Below, one piece after another: positions 10,866 through 24,240 of a DNA stretch of 64,000 nucleotides (positions are counted from its first letter, which is position 1; each line of letters begins with the position of its first letter). This DNA comes from Moringa oleifera (Eukaryota; Streptophyta; Magnoliopsida; Brassicales; Moringaceae), in NCBI GenBank assembly GCA_021397835.1, contig JAJFZO010000631.1, forward strand, positions 496,001-560,000, written 5' to 3'. Below the pieces are notes generated by a model that saw only the letters and a list, made by a program, of their open reading frames with translations, was not told where the DNA came from and did not search any database. The position numbers and the translations under genes are program-made.

Positions 10866-13800
10866 AAGGTAAATATTATATAAAACCTTGATATTTATCC
10901 CATATTCACTATCAAATCCTTATGTCAAAAGTGACATATGTATTAAATTGATCTAAATAAAATATAACAAAAACATTTAAAAATTGAGAATGTTTAAATT
11001 AAGGATCTTATACAACAACTTTTGATATAAATTTCTTATAGATGTAAAGAAATATTCAAGCTATCGCTAAAAAACAATTTTAAAATTTTTTGAGAGTTAA
11101 TATTATTTTAAATTTGCATTATCAAAATTTTAAAAAATTCACAAAAAATAGATCTTAAATCCAAAATTGTTCAAATTTAATAAATAGATCCAAGATAAAG
11201 TGAAGAATTTATTTAGCTCAATTTTTAAGTATTTGAACAATAAAAATACCCATAATTTTTTATGGGCATTTAAGCTAAAGTTCAATTGAATCAAATTGAT
11301 AGATTAAATTTTATTTTTTAAAAAAATATGAGAATTTGATTGATAATATAGGACAAATATTAGAATTATATGTTTTATTTATGTTAAAATCAACTATCAT
11401 ACTTATTTAATTTTTAAAATAAAAAAGTTTAAACTTTAATTTTAGAGCCACCAATATTTTTCTTACACTTTTTTGGTCAGTTGTATAAATGATTGTTTTT
11501 TATTAATTGATTAAAGTGCTTTTGAAGCATCAGCTAAAAACTATTTCACAATGATGGATGCTTATTGAATCAATTGATAATTAAAGCATATCAATAAGTT
11601 AGAAATACATTTCATTACCACATTAATGGAGAGCACCTAAAAGTTTATTTTTAAATTACTCACTTATTTGATGAAATTTTAATTTTGAGCTTATTTTTTG
11701 TTTTATTTTATTTATTAATATTAATTTCATCCATATATACTTAAGCTATCTAAAATTTGTAAGGCTCTCATATTAAGTCTACCTATTACCATCTTGATGG
11801 TTATCATAAAATTATTCTCTTACATTAAAGATATTAAGATGTGATGATAAAATAGTTTATTTTTGATATAGTGAATTAAATATGAGCAAATCAAAGCCAT
11901 AATTTAGTAAATCCGAAAGGAAAATCTATATACTCTTCGAGTTCAATTACTCTAAAAGGCTTCTTAAGTGGCAGCTTGGAGGGTTTTTTTTTTTTTTTTT
12001 CATCAATCAATATGAATTGAACCATTGAGTTCAATTCAGTTTGATGGTTTTTGTTTAGGTTAAAAATTTTTAATTTGAACTAGGTCAGAGCAAGTTAGAT
12101 TATAAAAAATTAACCAAAATAGAGTCAAATCAAATGTGTAAGATATTATAAGTTCATTTATAGGTTCTTCAAAATAATAATAGTTTCAACATTACTTGAT
12201 ATTATCTAAATACAAAATGTAAACAGTTCATACTAAAATTACATTTTTTTCATAAATATAATTTACGGATAAAATTGACAGTTCAATAAAAGATTGATCG
12301 ATTATATTTAATTAATCTTTTTAATAATAAATTTTAAAAAATTATAAAAATTAAAAAATATTAAATTAATTTAATAAAAAAGTAATTAATAGACAATTAT
12401 AATAAATATAAAAATCATTTTTATGAAACTCTAAATATATGTAAAAATAATAAAATAATATTACTGATGGTTTAAGAATACAATAGTCTATTATGTTCAA
12501 CTAAATATAAAAAACTTTAGAAGTAATAAATAATTTAAAACAAACTTAAAGACACCATAGTGACAAGGTAGTCATCAGTTTATTATTAAAGTAAATGATT
12601 ATACCAAAAAATTAAAAATTTTAAATAATTATTTGAATTTATTCATTTATATAACAATGTTATAATGGTTACTTTTGTATTAAAACCAATGATTGTATTA
12701 TTTAATCTAAAAAATTAAAAATTAAAATTATAATCGAGGAATCAATAATATATATATTTTCTATATTTTATCATCATTAATATAGATAATTATTTCTAAA
12801 CTGTTAATTAAAATATATTTATAATAGTGTGTGCTTTTCATATCAATTGATAATTTAAAGCCTTTCAACAAGTTCATGTAAATTTCATTAGCAAATTGAC
12901 AACCACTACCTACAAAAATGTCTAGTTTCAAATAACTTTCACTTTTAGATTAAATTTTAATTTTTGGCTTGTTTGCCTACCTTCTTTTGTTTATTAACAT
13001 CTAAAGTTTCATCCATGTATTCAAGCTATTTAGAATTTATTAGGCTCTCACATAATTTTAACTCCTACCATCTTGATGATTATCAAAAATTTGTCTTCTT
13101 TCATTAAAGAAAGAAAGATATATATGATGTTAAAATAGTTTACTTTTGATATAACTAACTAAATATGGATTCAGACCAAGTCATAACTTAAAAGAAGCCA
13201 AAAGTGGAAGGTTTTTAATTCTTCCATTTGAAGTACACCAAATAAATTCAATTATAGGAGAGGAGGCTTTGATATTGTTAAGTAAGGATTGGGGTCCAAA
13301 TACTAACTTGAGCTTAAAAAGGTTAGCTCAAGATCAATATTTTGGACATAAGGAGCCAATCTAATGTTTCAAGAGATTTAATCTTATGTTGCAAGCAACT
13401 CTTTGGCATTAGTACATAGGAATATAAAGAATAAAAGATAAGCGGGAATCAATAAGGACAAATAAGACTCTTTAAACCACTTCAGTGAAAGTAAGTAGAC
13501 AACATTAGTGGAATGTTATCTTGAAGTGTATGTCATAAGTGGTGAAACTACTTTACCATTATTTTACTCATATAATTACTAATTGATTATCAAAAAGTGA
13601 CTTTACTTAACCCAATGATGACTTTTCCTTTCTTTTGTATTTTTTCGAAACGTAAAATCACTGAAACGTTAATCTCTCACGTATTTTGCTCCTCCTATAA
13701 GACACTATTTTTTGAAACATCAATTTTCTTTATACAATTTATTAAATTATCAATATCTAATAACATATCTTATTTAATTTTGTTTATGAAATTTTTTCAA

Positions 13801-15090
13801 AATCTTTAATTCATATCTAAAATAATCTAGATCATCAATATTTAATAACATATCTTATTTTAAAACTTTTTACATTTTTACTCTTTTGTTTTTTGAATAT
13901 TATGATTAAATTATTTTGAAGTGGTTAGAAAAATAGATTAAATATTTACATTTTAAATAAAGAATGAATAATCAAAGATTTTTTCTTTTTTGTTTCGTTA
14001 AACAATTATAGAATTTTTATTGATTTGAAGAGAAGGTTAAAAAAAGATAAAACTTTGATTGTGAAAAGTATCAAAATATTATTAATGATAAGAAAAAGTG
14101 GGAGAGATAGAAAAGAAGTTCAAAAAATTGTCTTTTTTTCAATTAATAAAAAAGTTGTTTTTGTGACAATAAGACTTTGTTGCATGATTAAAGATGTATT
14201 CATTATATAACTTTTTTCAAAAGAAACTAAAACAAAACAAATATGAAAGCTACATTGGTTTTACATTTAATTGCATAATGATAACATCAAGGTTTCTTAA
14301 ACATATATATATATATAATGAGGTCCTATTTATTTAAACCGACATATTTTTAAAATTTTAAAATATAATAATATTATAAAAAATTTAAAGCCTCTAATTT
14401 TTTATTAAGCTCTAAAAATTTTGGGTAAAGATCTTTTATTGATTTTTTGTTGTCCTAAAGTTTTTTTTATAATATCAAATATTACTTTTGCAATTTACAA
14501 TAATAATGTGAAAAATATTAAAAAATTTAACAATTTATTTTTGCTAAATTATCATATATCTATGTTTTATTAAAAGTCGAATACAACTTATGTCAATAGA
14601 ACATCTTGATTTAGAAAACATTTTCTTTGACTTTACAATTGAGCATTTTTAGGTGCATACAAAATGTTAGAAAATACAATAAAAAATTACTATGACTGGA
14701 TGGTGAAAGAAGTAAGAAGTTTTTTTTTTTTTTCCATTCATCCAATCCCTTATGTAAAAAAGAATTAAAAGCCTTTAATTAGAGAAGCAAGTGCCTTACA
14801 ATAAATTTCCTTTACTTTATCCAAACATGTCTTGTATCATATAGAAGAAAATAAATCCTATTTTGCATACACAAGTAAAATTGTAAAGTTTTCAGTGATA
14901 GAAGTGCTCTTATCCATCAAAATAAGATACAAAGCGTAGAGATGCATTGTATCTCCTAAAATCAAAATAAATGTTAATAAATAAAGTTGTTTGACTTAAA
15001 TTTTATGCAAAATAGATAAAGTACTTGTGGACCCCACATTGCAAGCTAAATTAGCATAAATTTGGAATATGCCTCAAAAAATAAATAAAA
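10866..15090 (-). repeat. Right arm of the giant inverted repeat
   Basis: This is the reverse-complement partner of 2216-5634 (landmarks listed there). It is longer, chiefly because of an extra segment at about 13230-13590 with no counterpart in the left arm. Its outer end corresponds to the left arm base just beyond CACTA element 1. A third, partial copy in the same orientation as this arm lies at 58440-59010, so the arms belong to a dispersed family. Confidence 0.85.
13230..13590. other. Insertion specific to the right arm
   Basis: About 350 bases, less AT-rich than the surroundings, interrupt the alignment of the right arm with the left. No terminal repeats or coding sequence recognised. 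Confidence 0.5.
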
Positions 15091-16770
15091 TGTACTCCCT
15101 TCATCAATTTGCATTAATACTTTACTCTTTTAGTTTTTTTTCATACTTTCTTTAGTCTTGGTATAAGAAAATCATGTTCAACCGTTTAAAATTTTGCAGA
15201 ATTATCATTGAGCACTATTCTCTTTACTTCAAATTTTGGGATTAATTTAAGAGGAAGAGGTTAACTATTTACATAGGTCAGTTTTTGAATTAGAATTATT
15301 TCTTTATTTGAATTCTTAATTTTTGAGTTATACTTTTACTTCTTTGTTTTCATAATGCTTAGTTTTATTACAATCAAAGAGTGTAACATCATATATTTTA
15401 TTAGTACTCTATTTTCAATTATTTATCGTTTCCAAGAAAGAGACAAATATTTATCTTCAATTCGTTTCATCTTGAGTTTTTTCTTTAGTTTAGTGGTCCT
15501 TGTTGGTATCTTTATTTTTTTAATGATCGTTTAACAAAGGAATTGACCATTAGTGAATTAATCAACTAAAAAATACAAGGAATGAGTAAAATGAGAATAT
15601 TATCCTTTTTTTCTAAAAAAATGGTCGAGTACTAGATTATTTTTTTTTGTGGTTTTTTTTTTTGTTTTTGGGAGAGGATTCCTACAATTAATTGATTTTA
15701 GCTGGTTTTCCTTATGTGTTAGCATATATATTTACCAGTAGATATAGGCATGCTAATAATGGTATGTCTTTTACCCTTTTCCTGTTAAGTGTTAAGGAAT
15801 TTTTTTTGTTTACCATTTTCGATTTCAAAAACAAAAGTAATAAAAATTTCCTTTTGTTGTCATTATGCCTTGTTCATGTTGAGGATATTGTTGAATGGTT
15901 TACTAAGTTATTTTCTATGTATAGTTCTGTGCAACTTTTGATTTATAAACAATGTTAGGAGTAAGAGATTTTCCTACATTCTCAATTCTGCTTGGAATTT
16001 TGATGTTCTTGATGTGATTTGGTTACCTTCGCTTGAAATTGTAAAAGATGTAATTGTGCCATAACTAGGTGAAATTAGCTTGCATCTAGATTGAATATTT
16101 TTTAAATTTACTATCTTTCAGATGTTTCACATTATCAATGGGTTCAAACTTTAGTAATCGCTGTAAGACAACAATCTTATGAAAGGAATCACTTTTCTCA
16201 TAAATAGATGGTTGTTGTGTCCTTTGATCTTTCTAGGGACATGTTCTCATTTTGATTGTAGATTTTCATTCCCTTTTCAGGGTCATGCATTGTCTACAGG
16301 TATGCAATTGAAAATTTATGACAATCGCTTTCATGTTCCCATGGAGTATCATGAAAGCTGCAAAGTTTTTAGCGATACTCTTGAAGTGAATACACTCCCG
16401 ACTCTTTCACCTCATGAGTATCTCTTAGAACCTTAGCTAACATCTGAAAGTACTTTTCAAGTCCCTAACAACACATCACAGATTGTTGGCAATTCTTCAA
16501 TGCCGTTGCTACAACTTATAGAAAGATTTCATGAGGACTTGACTTAGAAGCTCCAAGAACTGAGTGATATTATTAGCATTAACAAAAGGCAGTATGAAAT
16601 GTCACCAAAGGAGTAAAAACAGAAAGGAGAAGCAAGGTTAGATACATTCTATCAATTCTTTGGTTTATGATTTTGTTTTGTACTAAAATTTTACTTCATA
16701 AGTACTTGTAAGTAGCCATGAGGTTCGATGTGGACAGAATGACACTAGAAATGGTGATGAAAAAGATATA
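15091..16770 (+). other. Unassigned stretch upstream of the AP2 pseudogene
   Basis: It contains two open stretches of 85-88 codons (15692-15958 and 16179-16436) that I do not recognise. The second continues past a stop at about 16434 as in-frame sequence rich in Ser, Gln, Glu and Leu to about 16615, interrupted by two more stops. It has more normal codon composition than the flanking AT-rich DNA, so it may be exon remnants. It could be the degenerate 5' part of the AP2 pseudogene, but nothing in it identifies it. Confidence 0.35.
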
Positions 16771-19111
16771 AGTGAAGAAAGTAGGAGGCCACACCGAAAA
16801 AGGCTTGGATATTCATTTGGCAAAAGAAAGTCCATGTACCAAGGAGTTACTAGGTTTGAATCTACTTATTTCAATAATTGCATGTACATATGTGTTAAGA
16901 ACAATAAAGATTATTTATTATTGCAATCTTTCCAAACTCAATGAACCAGAAACAGAAAGACAAAAAGTTATAAGGCATTTTTGTGAGATGGCACTGGTGA
17001 AAAGCCAAAGACAGATTAGGGTTAATGAAAACATGTTTCTATTATTTACTTCTAATGATCATTAATTAACTAATATTTTATAACCATTTCTAATTATTAA
17101 TTTTTTCTCCATCTCTCATTTTCTTCCCTTTGTTTCCTTGAATTCGATCAATTTATGTTGGTGAGTATATTTTCTCCTTCTACATTCATTAATTACTTTC
17201 TTAATGTCTTGAATCAAGTTGAAATATTGATCCATAAAATTTATTATGAAATAAATTAATCATTAGCAGAATAAATTTTCTATCCTTTAAAATGTTCATG
17301 AAAATTGATTCTTGAGGCTTTAGCATGAAAAATGTGAAGGAAAAGATCTATTAGTTGAGGTAGCTATTTTAAGTACTATTCCATTTCTAATCGAAGTTCC
17401 AGTTAGGAAATAAAAGTCTTTCACAGAGTTTATTTAGTAGTAGAGTTGCCTTGTTAATTAGAAGAGAGAATAATTTTCAATGGTTCACAGTTTGTCTTGG
17501 ATTCACATGTAGATATGATGACCAAGCGTTAGCAGCAAGGGCTTATGACTTGGCTGCTCTCAAGTTATGGGGCACATCAACATCAACAAATTTTCGAGTA
17601 TGTTCTTCATGTAGTTAAGGACTTGTAGTTAAGGGCTGGCAAAAGATCAAAAATTTCTTCCATTGACTACCATGTCTCTATTAATGATCTTTTAGTAATT
17701 CATTAGCTATACTAATTAAGTTCTCTTCATGTGTATATCTTCATAGATTAGTGATTATGAGAAGGAATTGGAAGAAATGCAGCACATGACAAAAAAAAAA
17801 TTACTTCTTAGCTATTAAAAGGTAGGTTTCTTACTAAAATTTGACCACTTAAAATCCCATGTATACTTGCACCAACTTGAATTAAGTGTACATCCAAACT
17901 TTTTCAATTTCATTGAAAATGAAAAGTTGCATCCCCATTTTTCTTTCATAAGTTGTGACAAATAACTATGTACTGACCATGTGGTTTTGAAATATTAATT
18001 TGAATGAGAGAGTTTTATAAGCAGCAACTTCTTCATGAAACTAATAGTTACAGCTTCAAACTTGTAAATTTTCAGGAAAAGTAGAGGCTTTACCAAAGTA
18101 TTGTCTAATTATCATGGAGTATCCCGGTAACAATAGCTTTTCTTTATTCCTTTCTCTCTTTGTCTTTTTCCTCTCTCTCATGGCAAGGTGAAATAGGACC
18201 TCTGGTTGTCAGCAATGGCAAGCAAGGATAGCCAAAAAGAAGGATATGGAAGGAATATACGTGGGAATCTTTGGTAAGTCTTATAGTTCAAACAAGTGAT
18301 CTTTTTAATGTTGTTGAAAATCGCATAATAGGATCAAAAGTAAATTGTTGGAGTAGTATTTTTAGTATGTACTCTCATATTTTTGTAAGCCTTATATTAT
18401 AATTTTGTCCTAATTATTAAATACTTAAGAACAAGTAGCTAGAGCTTATGACATTGCATCCATAAAGACCAAAGGCTACGATACATTCACCAACTTTCAC
18501 ATAAGTGAGTATGATGTCCCAAGCATTCTTGAAAGCATAAAGTTTCCCATTGGGAAAAGGATATCAAAGGTGTTAAAAGAAGCTTTAATTGAAGATTTTA
18601 TTATCCAAAAAAGAATTGAAGAAGTCACAGTATCAAAGCCAATGGAGTCATGTGCAAACTTTGAGAACCAACCAACCTTGCAAGACTAGAATTTTGAGTT
18701 CTTTTGGAATGAAAGTTTTACAGCCAGACACAATATCAAGATCCTCTCACCTCTGCACTTTATGGGCTCTAAGACTAGTTTTAATGCATACCCTTTCCTT
18801 CATAACTTTATCGGCAATACTAAAATTAATGCACAAGAATCCTCTAGGAACTCAGAAAGCATTTGCAATGGTGGGACTATTGGGTTTATGGAAGAAAGTC
18901 AATGCAAATGGAAGTTAAAAAGGATTTTTCCAGTGTGAATAATGAAAGTTTTGCAAACAAAGAACAAGTTATTGAGAGAAACTTTGCACAAGATAGTTCT
19001 GCATATGAAGGTTTTTCTGAGCTCTTTGAAGAAGAGCCTGTGAATATTAGTTCCCCCAATTGGCTGGAGATATACTTTATGAACTCAGGAAGTAATTCTT
19101 CCCAGGTATAA
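16771..19111 (+). pseudogene. AP2-domain transcription factor pseudogene, AINTEGUMENTA-like/PLETHORA type
   Basis: Functional relatives are nuclear transcription factors with two AP2 DNA-binding repeats acting in meristem and embryo growth. The exons here follow the family's pattern. 16771-16854 ends SFGKRKSMYQGVTR (family: TFGQRTSIYRGVTR, with an intron at this place). 17513-17597 reads ARAYDLAALKLWGTSTSTNF. 17747-17821 (75 nt) reads ISDYEKELEEMQHMT. 18076-18126 (51 nt) reads KSRGFTKVLSNYHGVSR. About 18205-18273 contains QWQARIAKK and YVGIF. 18430 onward reads ARAYDIASIKTKGYDTFTNF then YDVPSILES and FPIGK. GT/AG splice borders are visible for most exons. The middle of the first repeat (the HRWTGRYEAHLWD region) is missing or reduced to a remnant at about 16976. 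Stops occur at about 17817 and 18687. C-terminal frames up to 19111 are shifted. It is a genomic, not retroposed, copy. WRI1/ADAP-type AP2 genes are the main alternative, but the ISxYEKELEEM and YDVxxILES motifs favour AIL/PLT. Confidence 0.88.
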
Positions 19112-22100
19112 GAAATTTTCATGAAGAGAGTTTTTAATGTTAGGTTGCAAGTCTGATAAACTTGAAAAGATTATTGTGTTAATTTTCTTGTTTAACTATC
19201 TTATCATGATAAGCATTTTATTGTTTTGCAATCAATAGCTTGAAACTTGATTGTAATGAAAAATATATATCTTCTTTCTTCTCTATTTACAAATAATTGT
19301 GTAATAACCCTTATAATTATACTTTATTAATCTAAAAGATAAAGCTGTAGTTAATGAGAATTCAATAAAGAACAATGCTTTAAGAAAAAAAACAAAAACA
19401 AAATTTCTCAATCTTACCTTTGGAAAGTTGATCATAATGGAGAGGCCTTTCATAAATTAAAATGATTCAATTCCTAAATATACTTTAGCAAGTTACCCTA
19501 ATAATGAGTAAGGTGTAATGCGATTGCTTTTCTAGAAAAATGAGAGCAATAAAATATTTATTGTTTTTAAGGACATTAGTATTACTCTTTCAACCTTTAC
19601 TTAAAGCTAAATATTAAAATGGTAAAGTTTGTAAGGGAGTTAGTCTTGACTCCTGCCTTCATCTTTTAACCTGCCAATTGAGTATCGTAAAACATTAAAT
19701 GTAGAGAAATTCAAATATGTTAACGTATCTTTGCATTCATCACTTTATATATTATAACAAATTAACTTAACGGATATCGACAACAAAAAAATTTCATTAA
19801 AAGTAATTAAATTAAGAGATCTGTATTTTATCCTTAGGATAATTAGATAAAATCATGCTCTCGATTTTGATCCTTCACTAATGCTATCTTATTCTATAGT
19901 TTATGATTATCTATGTTTGAATGGCTTTGCTTGTCGGTTTCACAATTTTTTTAAGGCATTTAAATATAATTAACTCAATAGATTCATCCATGATTTCTCC
20001 CATTAATGTCCAACTTTATTATTCTTGATGCATACATACAAGCAATTTTGAAAGTTAAGCATTTGAAAAGTCTTAGTTGTGAATTTATTGCTTTCTAATA
20101 AGCATCACGTTCCTTGATACATGCATTTGAAATATTTACAAACAATTCTTTTTTTTTATGGACTATAATAATTCTAAATCATGAAACTACTTTGAATAGG
20201 CATCAGAATCTTGAAACTACTGAAAAATGATTTAGAAAGAGTCCCTCAAGCTATACATTGGCATATTTGTTTCGATTTGCTTGTGAAACCTAATGCTCTA
20301 TATATGTGCAAGTGCATGTGTATGAAATCACTTTAAGTAGATTTGGTTGAAGGATTTTGATGTGTGCTGAAAGAAAAGACAATAAACATATGTAGTTCAT
20401 CCATGTGCTCAAGCAAAGCAAGTGCAAACAAGTAAAGTTGCATTATTTTTGCATATTTTTGCTTTTCTAAATGCATTTTCTATAAAGAACTATTTTTGTA
20501 TTTTTTATCGTAAAATAAAAAAATAATCATATTTTTGGTCAATTTTTAAGTATATATCATTTTACAAACGTAGGAAGATTTGATAAAGACAATGAGAATG
20601 AAATTTTATCCTCTCATCAAGTGTTTAAAAGCTTCTGCATGTCCAAATACTTTGGTAAATTGGCTCTAAAAATGTACATAGTGTGAGTTTTAAGTTTATG
20701 TTGCAAAGTAATTTCGTTATGACTGAAACATGTATTTTGAAAACAATTATTGCACAATAATCATACCACTCGTTAATATTGTTTAGTTTGAACTCACTTG
20801 ACATACAAAATACAAATATGTTGATTGAATGAATGCAAGTGAGATTAATGACACATAAATCAACTTATTTACTCTAGACTGATCTTAGATTATTAAAATT
20901 TTTGTTCAAATTACTTTCCATTTTCTTTTGGAAAATGAATGTTGTTCTAACTAGGATCAATGCATACTAGTCTTGAAACACTATTTTATTTTGTATAATT
21001 TTCTCTTGGGCTACCTAGCAAATAAAAAAAATGTTTTATCTTTAATTCATCCATTCTTTTTCCTTTTTTATTTTTCTACAAGTCATCCTTTCCTTCATGT
21101 TTGATTTTATTATAAAATAGATCATTGATTAATAAAGATTTCTTCTTCCTTCTAGTCTTTTATGCCTTCTAATATCATAGATACAAACAATAAAAACTTT
21201 TAGGAGTATTAAAAAGTATTGTAAGTAATAAGTATATAATAAGTTACGAGCATGAGAAATTTATACTTTTTCATATTGCATTCTTTGATTCAAAATATTT
21301 GGATGTTGTTACTAGTAATATTGCTCTCTTTCACTCTCCCACTCTTTGTTTCTTTGTGTCACTCCATCATGCCATGTCTTGACTCATGTAGTATCTCTTC
21401 TATTGAGAAACCATGTGAGTAGTAGGTATTTAATGGCCTAATTGTGGATGCTGTAAGTCAACTTTTTGAACTCAAACTTCACTCATGCACATGTATATTA
21501 TAAAAGTCAACTTAATTAGTCAAGTATATTTACTTTTATCTTTAAACAAAAATAACTAGAATACTAAAAAAGTAGAAGCAAAGCCGTTTGACTAGGCATT
21601 ATCTCTATAGCAAATAGGGTATAGCTCAATATAGCACATGTTAAGGTTGCTCTCTCGAAAGCAAGCAAGAATACTCAACCTCAAACATAGAGTAGTGCAG
21701 GAGAAAGAGGGGGCTTATGTAAGAATTCATGGAGGACTAGTAAAGTTGAACTTGAGTTTAATTACAGATTGTAAAAGACATGAAAAATAGGAAGCCTAAC
21801 TATCAACTTGTGATTAGAAACAAACATAAAACATGCTCTCTAAGAAAAAGGAAGGAGATTTTGGAACTTGGTTGCAAAGGTAAAGAATGTTCTGGTCAAT
21901 CAACTTTAAGTTACAGATAAAGGAATTTCAAACCCTTTCCCATAATGTCATACTATTCTCAAATGAACCAAAGGAACTCCTGAAAGCAAGCTTTTGACAA
22001 TCATCAACACTAGTACATTTTAGCAAGCAAGCAACATCCATATAATTGATCTAATCTACAAGCATCGACTGAGACATTTCCCATTTTTTATCCTCAAAAT

Positions 22101-22700
22101 CTTCATATTTTTGGTAAATATTATGCTTAAGAGCATTTGTTCTTTATTCCCTACTATATTTAGACGACTATTTGATTCATTTACCTTTGAAGATATTTAT
22201 GCTTTCTCTTCAATCTTGGTTTGTTTTGATTTAAAAGTCCAAGCGTCTAAATTTGTAGATATTTTAATTGATGCAAGACATATGTATTAATTTTGAAATC
22301 CTAAAACAAGACTGGAATATTGAAATTATCTTGTATAAAATATGCTAAACTGCCGCTGAAATAATAAACTCTAACCGAATTTTTAGTGAGATATATACTT
22401 AAATACGTTGAAAACTTGTTTCAGCTGCTTACATTATTTAAAATGGAGAGTGCATATGTGTCTCTCTCTTTTTTCCTTTTTAAATGTTTCTTGTGTTATT
22501 ATAATGATTATGTGTCTTAGTATAATTATATCAGATTATATAAATTTTGTGTCTTTTCATGCTGATATCATGTATTATTATATAGAATTTTTATGTTTTG
22601 TTATATTAATCTCTTGTTTTATTATACAAAGATAATAAGTTATAATACAGAGACAATACTTTATAATAATAATTTTGTCTTATTATATTGATATCATATC
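19112..22700. other. Long non-coding stretch
   Basis: No recognisable gene, structured RNA or transposon boundary. 19112-19500 may hold the 3' flank of the AP2 pseudogene. The 75-codon frame at 22408-22635 is hydrophobic, AT-driven and not supported by any motif. Confidence 0.55.
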
Positions 22701-23149
22701 TATTGAGATAAGTGACCCAAATGCTTGTATTTAAATTAGAAAATAAGAAGATTGACTCAACTTATTATCTCCAAAGTAGAGGATAAGATAAAAGATAAAA
22801 AGTTATGTTTATCTTATAATGTAGAGTTTAGTTGTTATCCTTATTTGTTTGAAGTAATAGAATTATATTTAGTTTCTATCAGTTAGGACTACAAATAAGG
22901 GGTAAGTACTATCGTTTTGTGGCATCTTAAGGAGTTTTTTAAAGGTGTAAGTGCTTTTTTTTTTTCTTTTAGTGTAATGAGTTCTTCCCCTTTCTCGTGA
23001 ATATAGGCTTATTGTTAAACCACATAAATAGGTTGTATTTTTGGTGTTTCTTTTTTGTCATGTTTTTCTCTTTGATTATCTCTTTGTCTATTAGCATTTA
23101 TCATCTTTATTAATTTCTTTAAATTTATTCGTTATAATTTTTCTCAACA
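22701..23149 (+). mobile_element. 5' long terminal repeat of a degraded LTR retrotransposon
   Basis: The stretch begins near TATTGAGATAAGTGACCC (family LTRs of Ty1/copia type often begin TGTTGAGATAA) and ends TTCTCAACA. A near-perfect primer-binding site follows two bases later. Length is about 450 bases. No second LTR was seen downstream before the pectate lyase pseudogene, so the element is truncated or its 3' LTR is deleted. The start coordinate is uncertain by some tens of bases. Confidence 0.65.
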
Positions 23150-23151
23150 AG

Positions 23152-23164
23152 TGGTATTAGAACC
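23152..23164 (+). other. Primer-binding site (initiator tRNA-Met type)
   Basis: TGGTATTAGAACC differs by only two bases from the canonical TGGTATCAGAGCC, which is complementary to the 3' end of the initiator methionine tRNA and is used by most plant copia-type elements to prime minus-strand synthesis. Confidence 0.75.
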
Positions 23165-23429
23165 TTCTTGTTTGATTTGCAAGGCCTATTTTGTTACTTG
23201 GAAGATCTTGGTGATTCTTAAAAATTAAGGCATAGAACATCTTCATTAAAAAGGATCAATTTTAAAGATTAAAGAAAATGGAGAATCTTTATTAATGATA
23301 TTTGTAAATTTTAAACATGCACTCTAGGATCACTTGCATTCATTATAGTTGAATCATGGCATGTAGAAATTTCATTGACAGGTTAAGGACCTTTAGAACC
23401 AAAATTGAGTTATTAACGAAGAAAACTCT

Positions 23430-24240
23430 TTATGCAAAGCCTCACTCATAGAAGTTTGTTCTCAAAATGCTTTATGAGCCTTTGCTATATGAAAGTCGCT
23501 TGTTCAAGAACTTTACTTGTCTTTAAAAGAGTAAAGAACCTTAGGTGTGTAAGATCATCTTTCTAAACATTAGAGGTTCTTTTAAGAATGCTTCATGAGG
23601 CTTAAGTATGGAAAGCAGCTTTTGTCGAGAACTTCATTCATCTTCGAAAGATTAAAAACCTTAAATATGGAAAATCATATCTTCTTGAACATTGGAGGCG
23701 GTTTTTAGAAAGCTTTATGACCTTAAGGTACAAAAGGCCATTTTTTTTTAAGAATTTCACACATGTTTAAAAGAGTAAAAAACCTCATGTATTGAAGGTT
23801 GTTCCTTTTCAAATATTAAAGGCTATTTTTAGAGAGCTTCACGAACCGCAAGTATAGAAAGATGCTTTGTCAGAACTTTACTTGTCTACAAAAGAGCAAG
23901 AATGTTAAGTACAAAAGGTCATATTATTCTAGATATTAAAGGTCATTTTAAGAAAGCTGCATAAGGCTCAAGTATGGAAGACCTTTATTTTTGAGAACTT
24001 CACTCACATTCAAAAGAGTAAAGAACCTTAAATTTGGAAGGTTATCTCTTTACGAATATTAAAGGTTGTTTTAAAAACCTTCATGAGCCTCAGGTACAAA
24101 AAGAGTGCTTTTTTTTTTCAAAGAACTTCATTCGCCTTCAAAAGGGCAAGAACCTCATGTATGGAAGGTAGTCTCTTTCTAGATAATTTTTAAAATCTAA
24201 CTATTCTCAGAAGCCTCAAAAGTGTTAGATATGGAAAGCT
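23430..24240 (+). repeat. Diverged tandem repeat, ~122-bp unit, six to seven copies
   Basis: A GAACTTCAC-CTTCAAAAGAG-type block recurs at about 23507, 23619, 23740, 23871, 23993 and 24121 (spacings 112-131). Each is followed by AAGAACCTTAAGTATGGAAGG-, ATATTAAAGGTTGTTTT- and CTTCATGAGCCTCAAGTA-like blocks in the same order. Copies are some 20-30 percent different by eye. The array lies just inside the LTR/PBS, where gag would be expected, so the element appears non-coding. The last copy fades out by about 24240. Confidence 0.85.
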
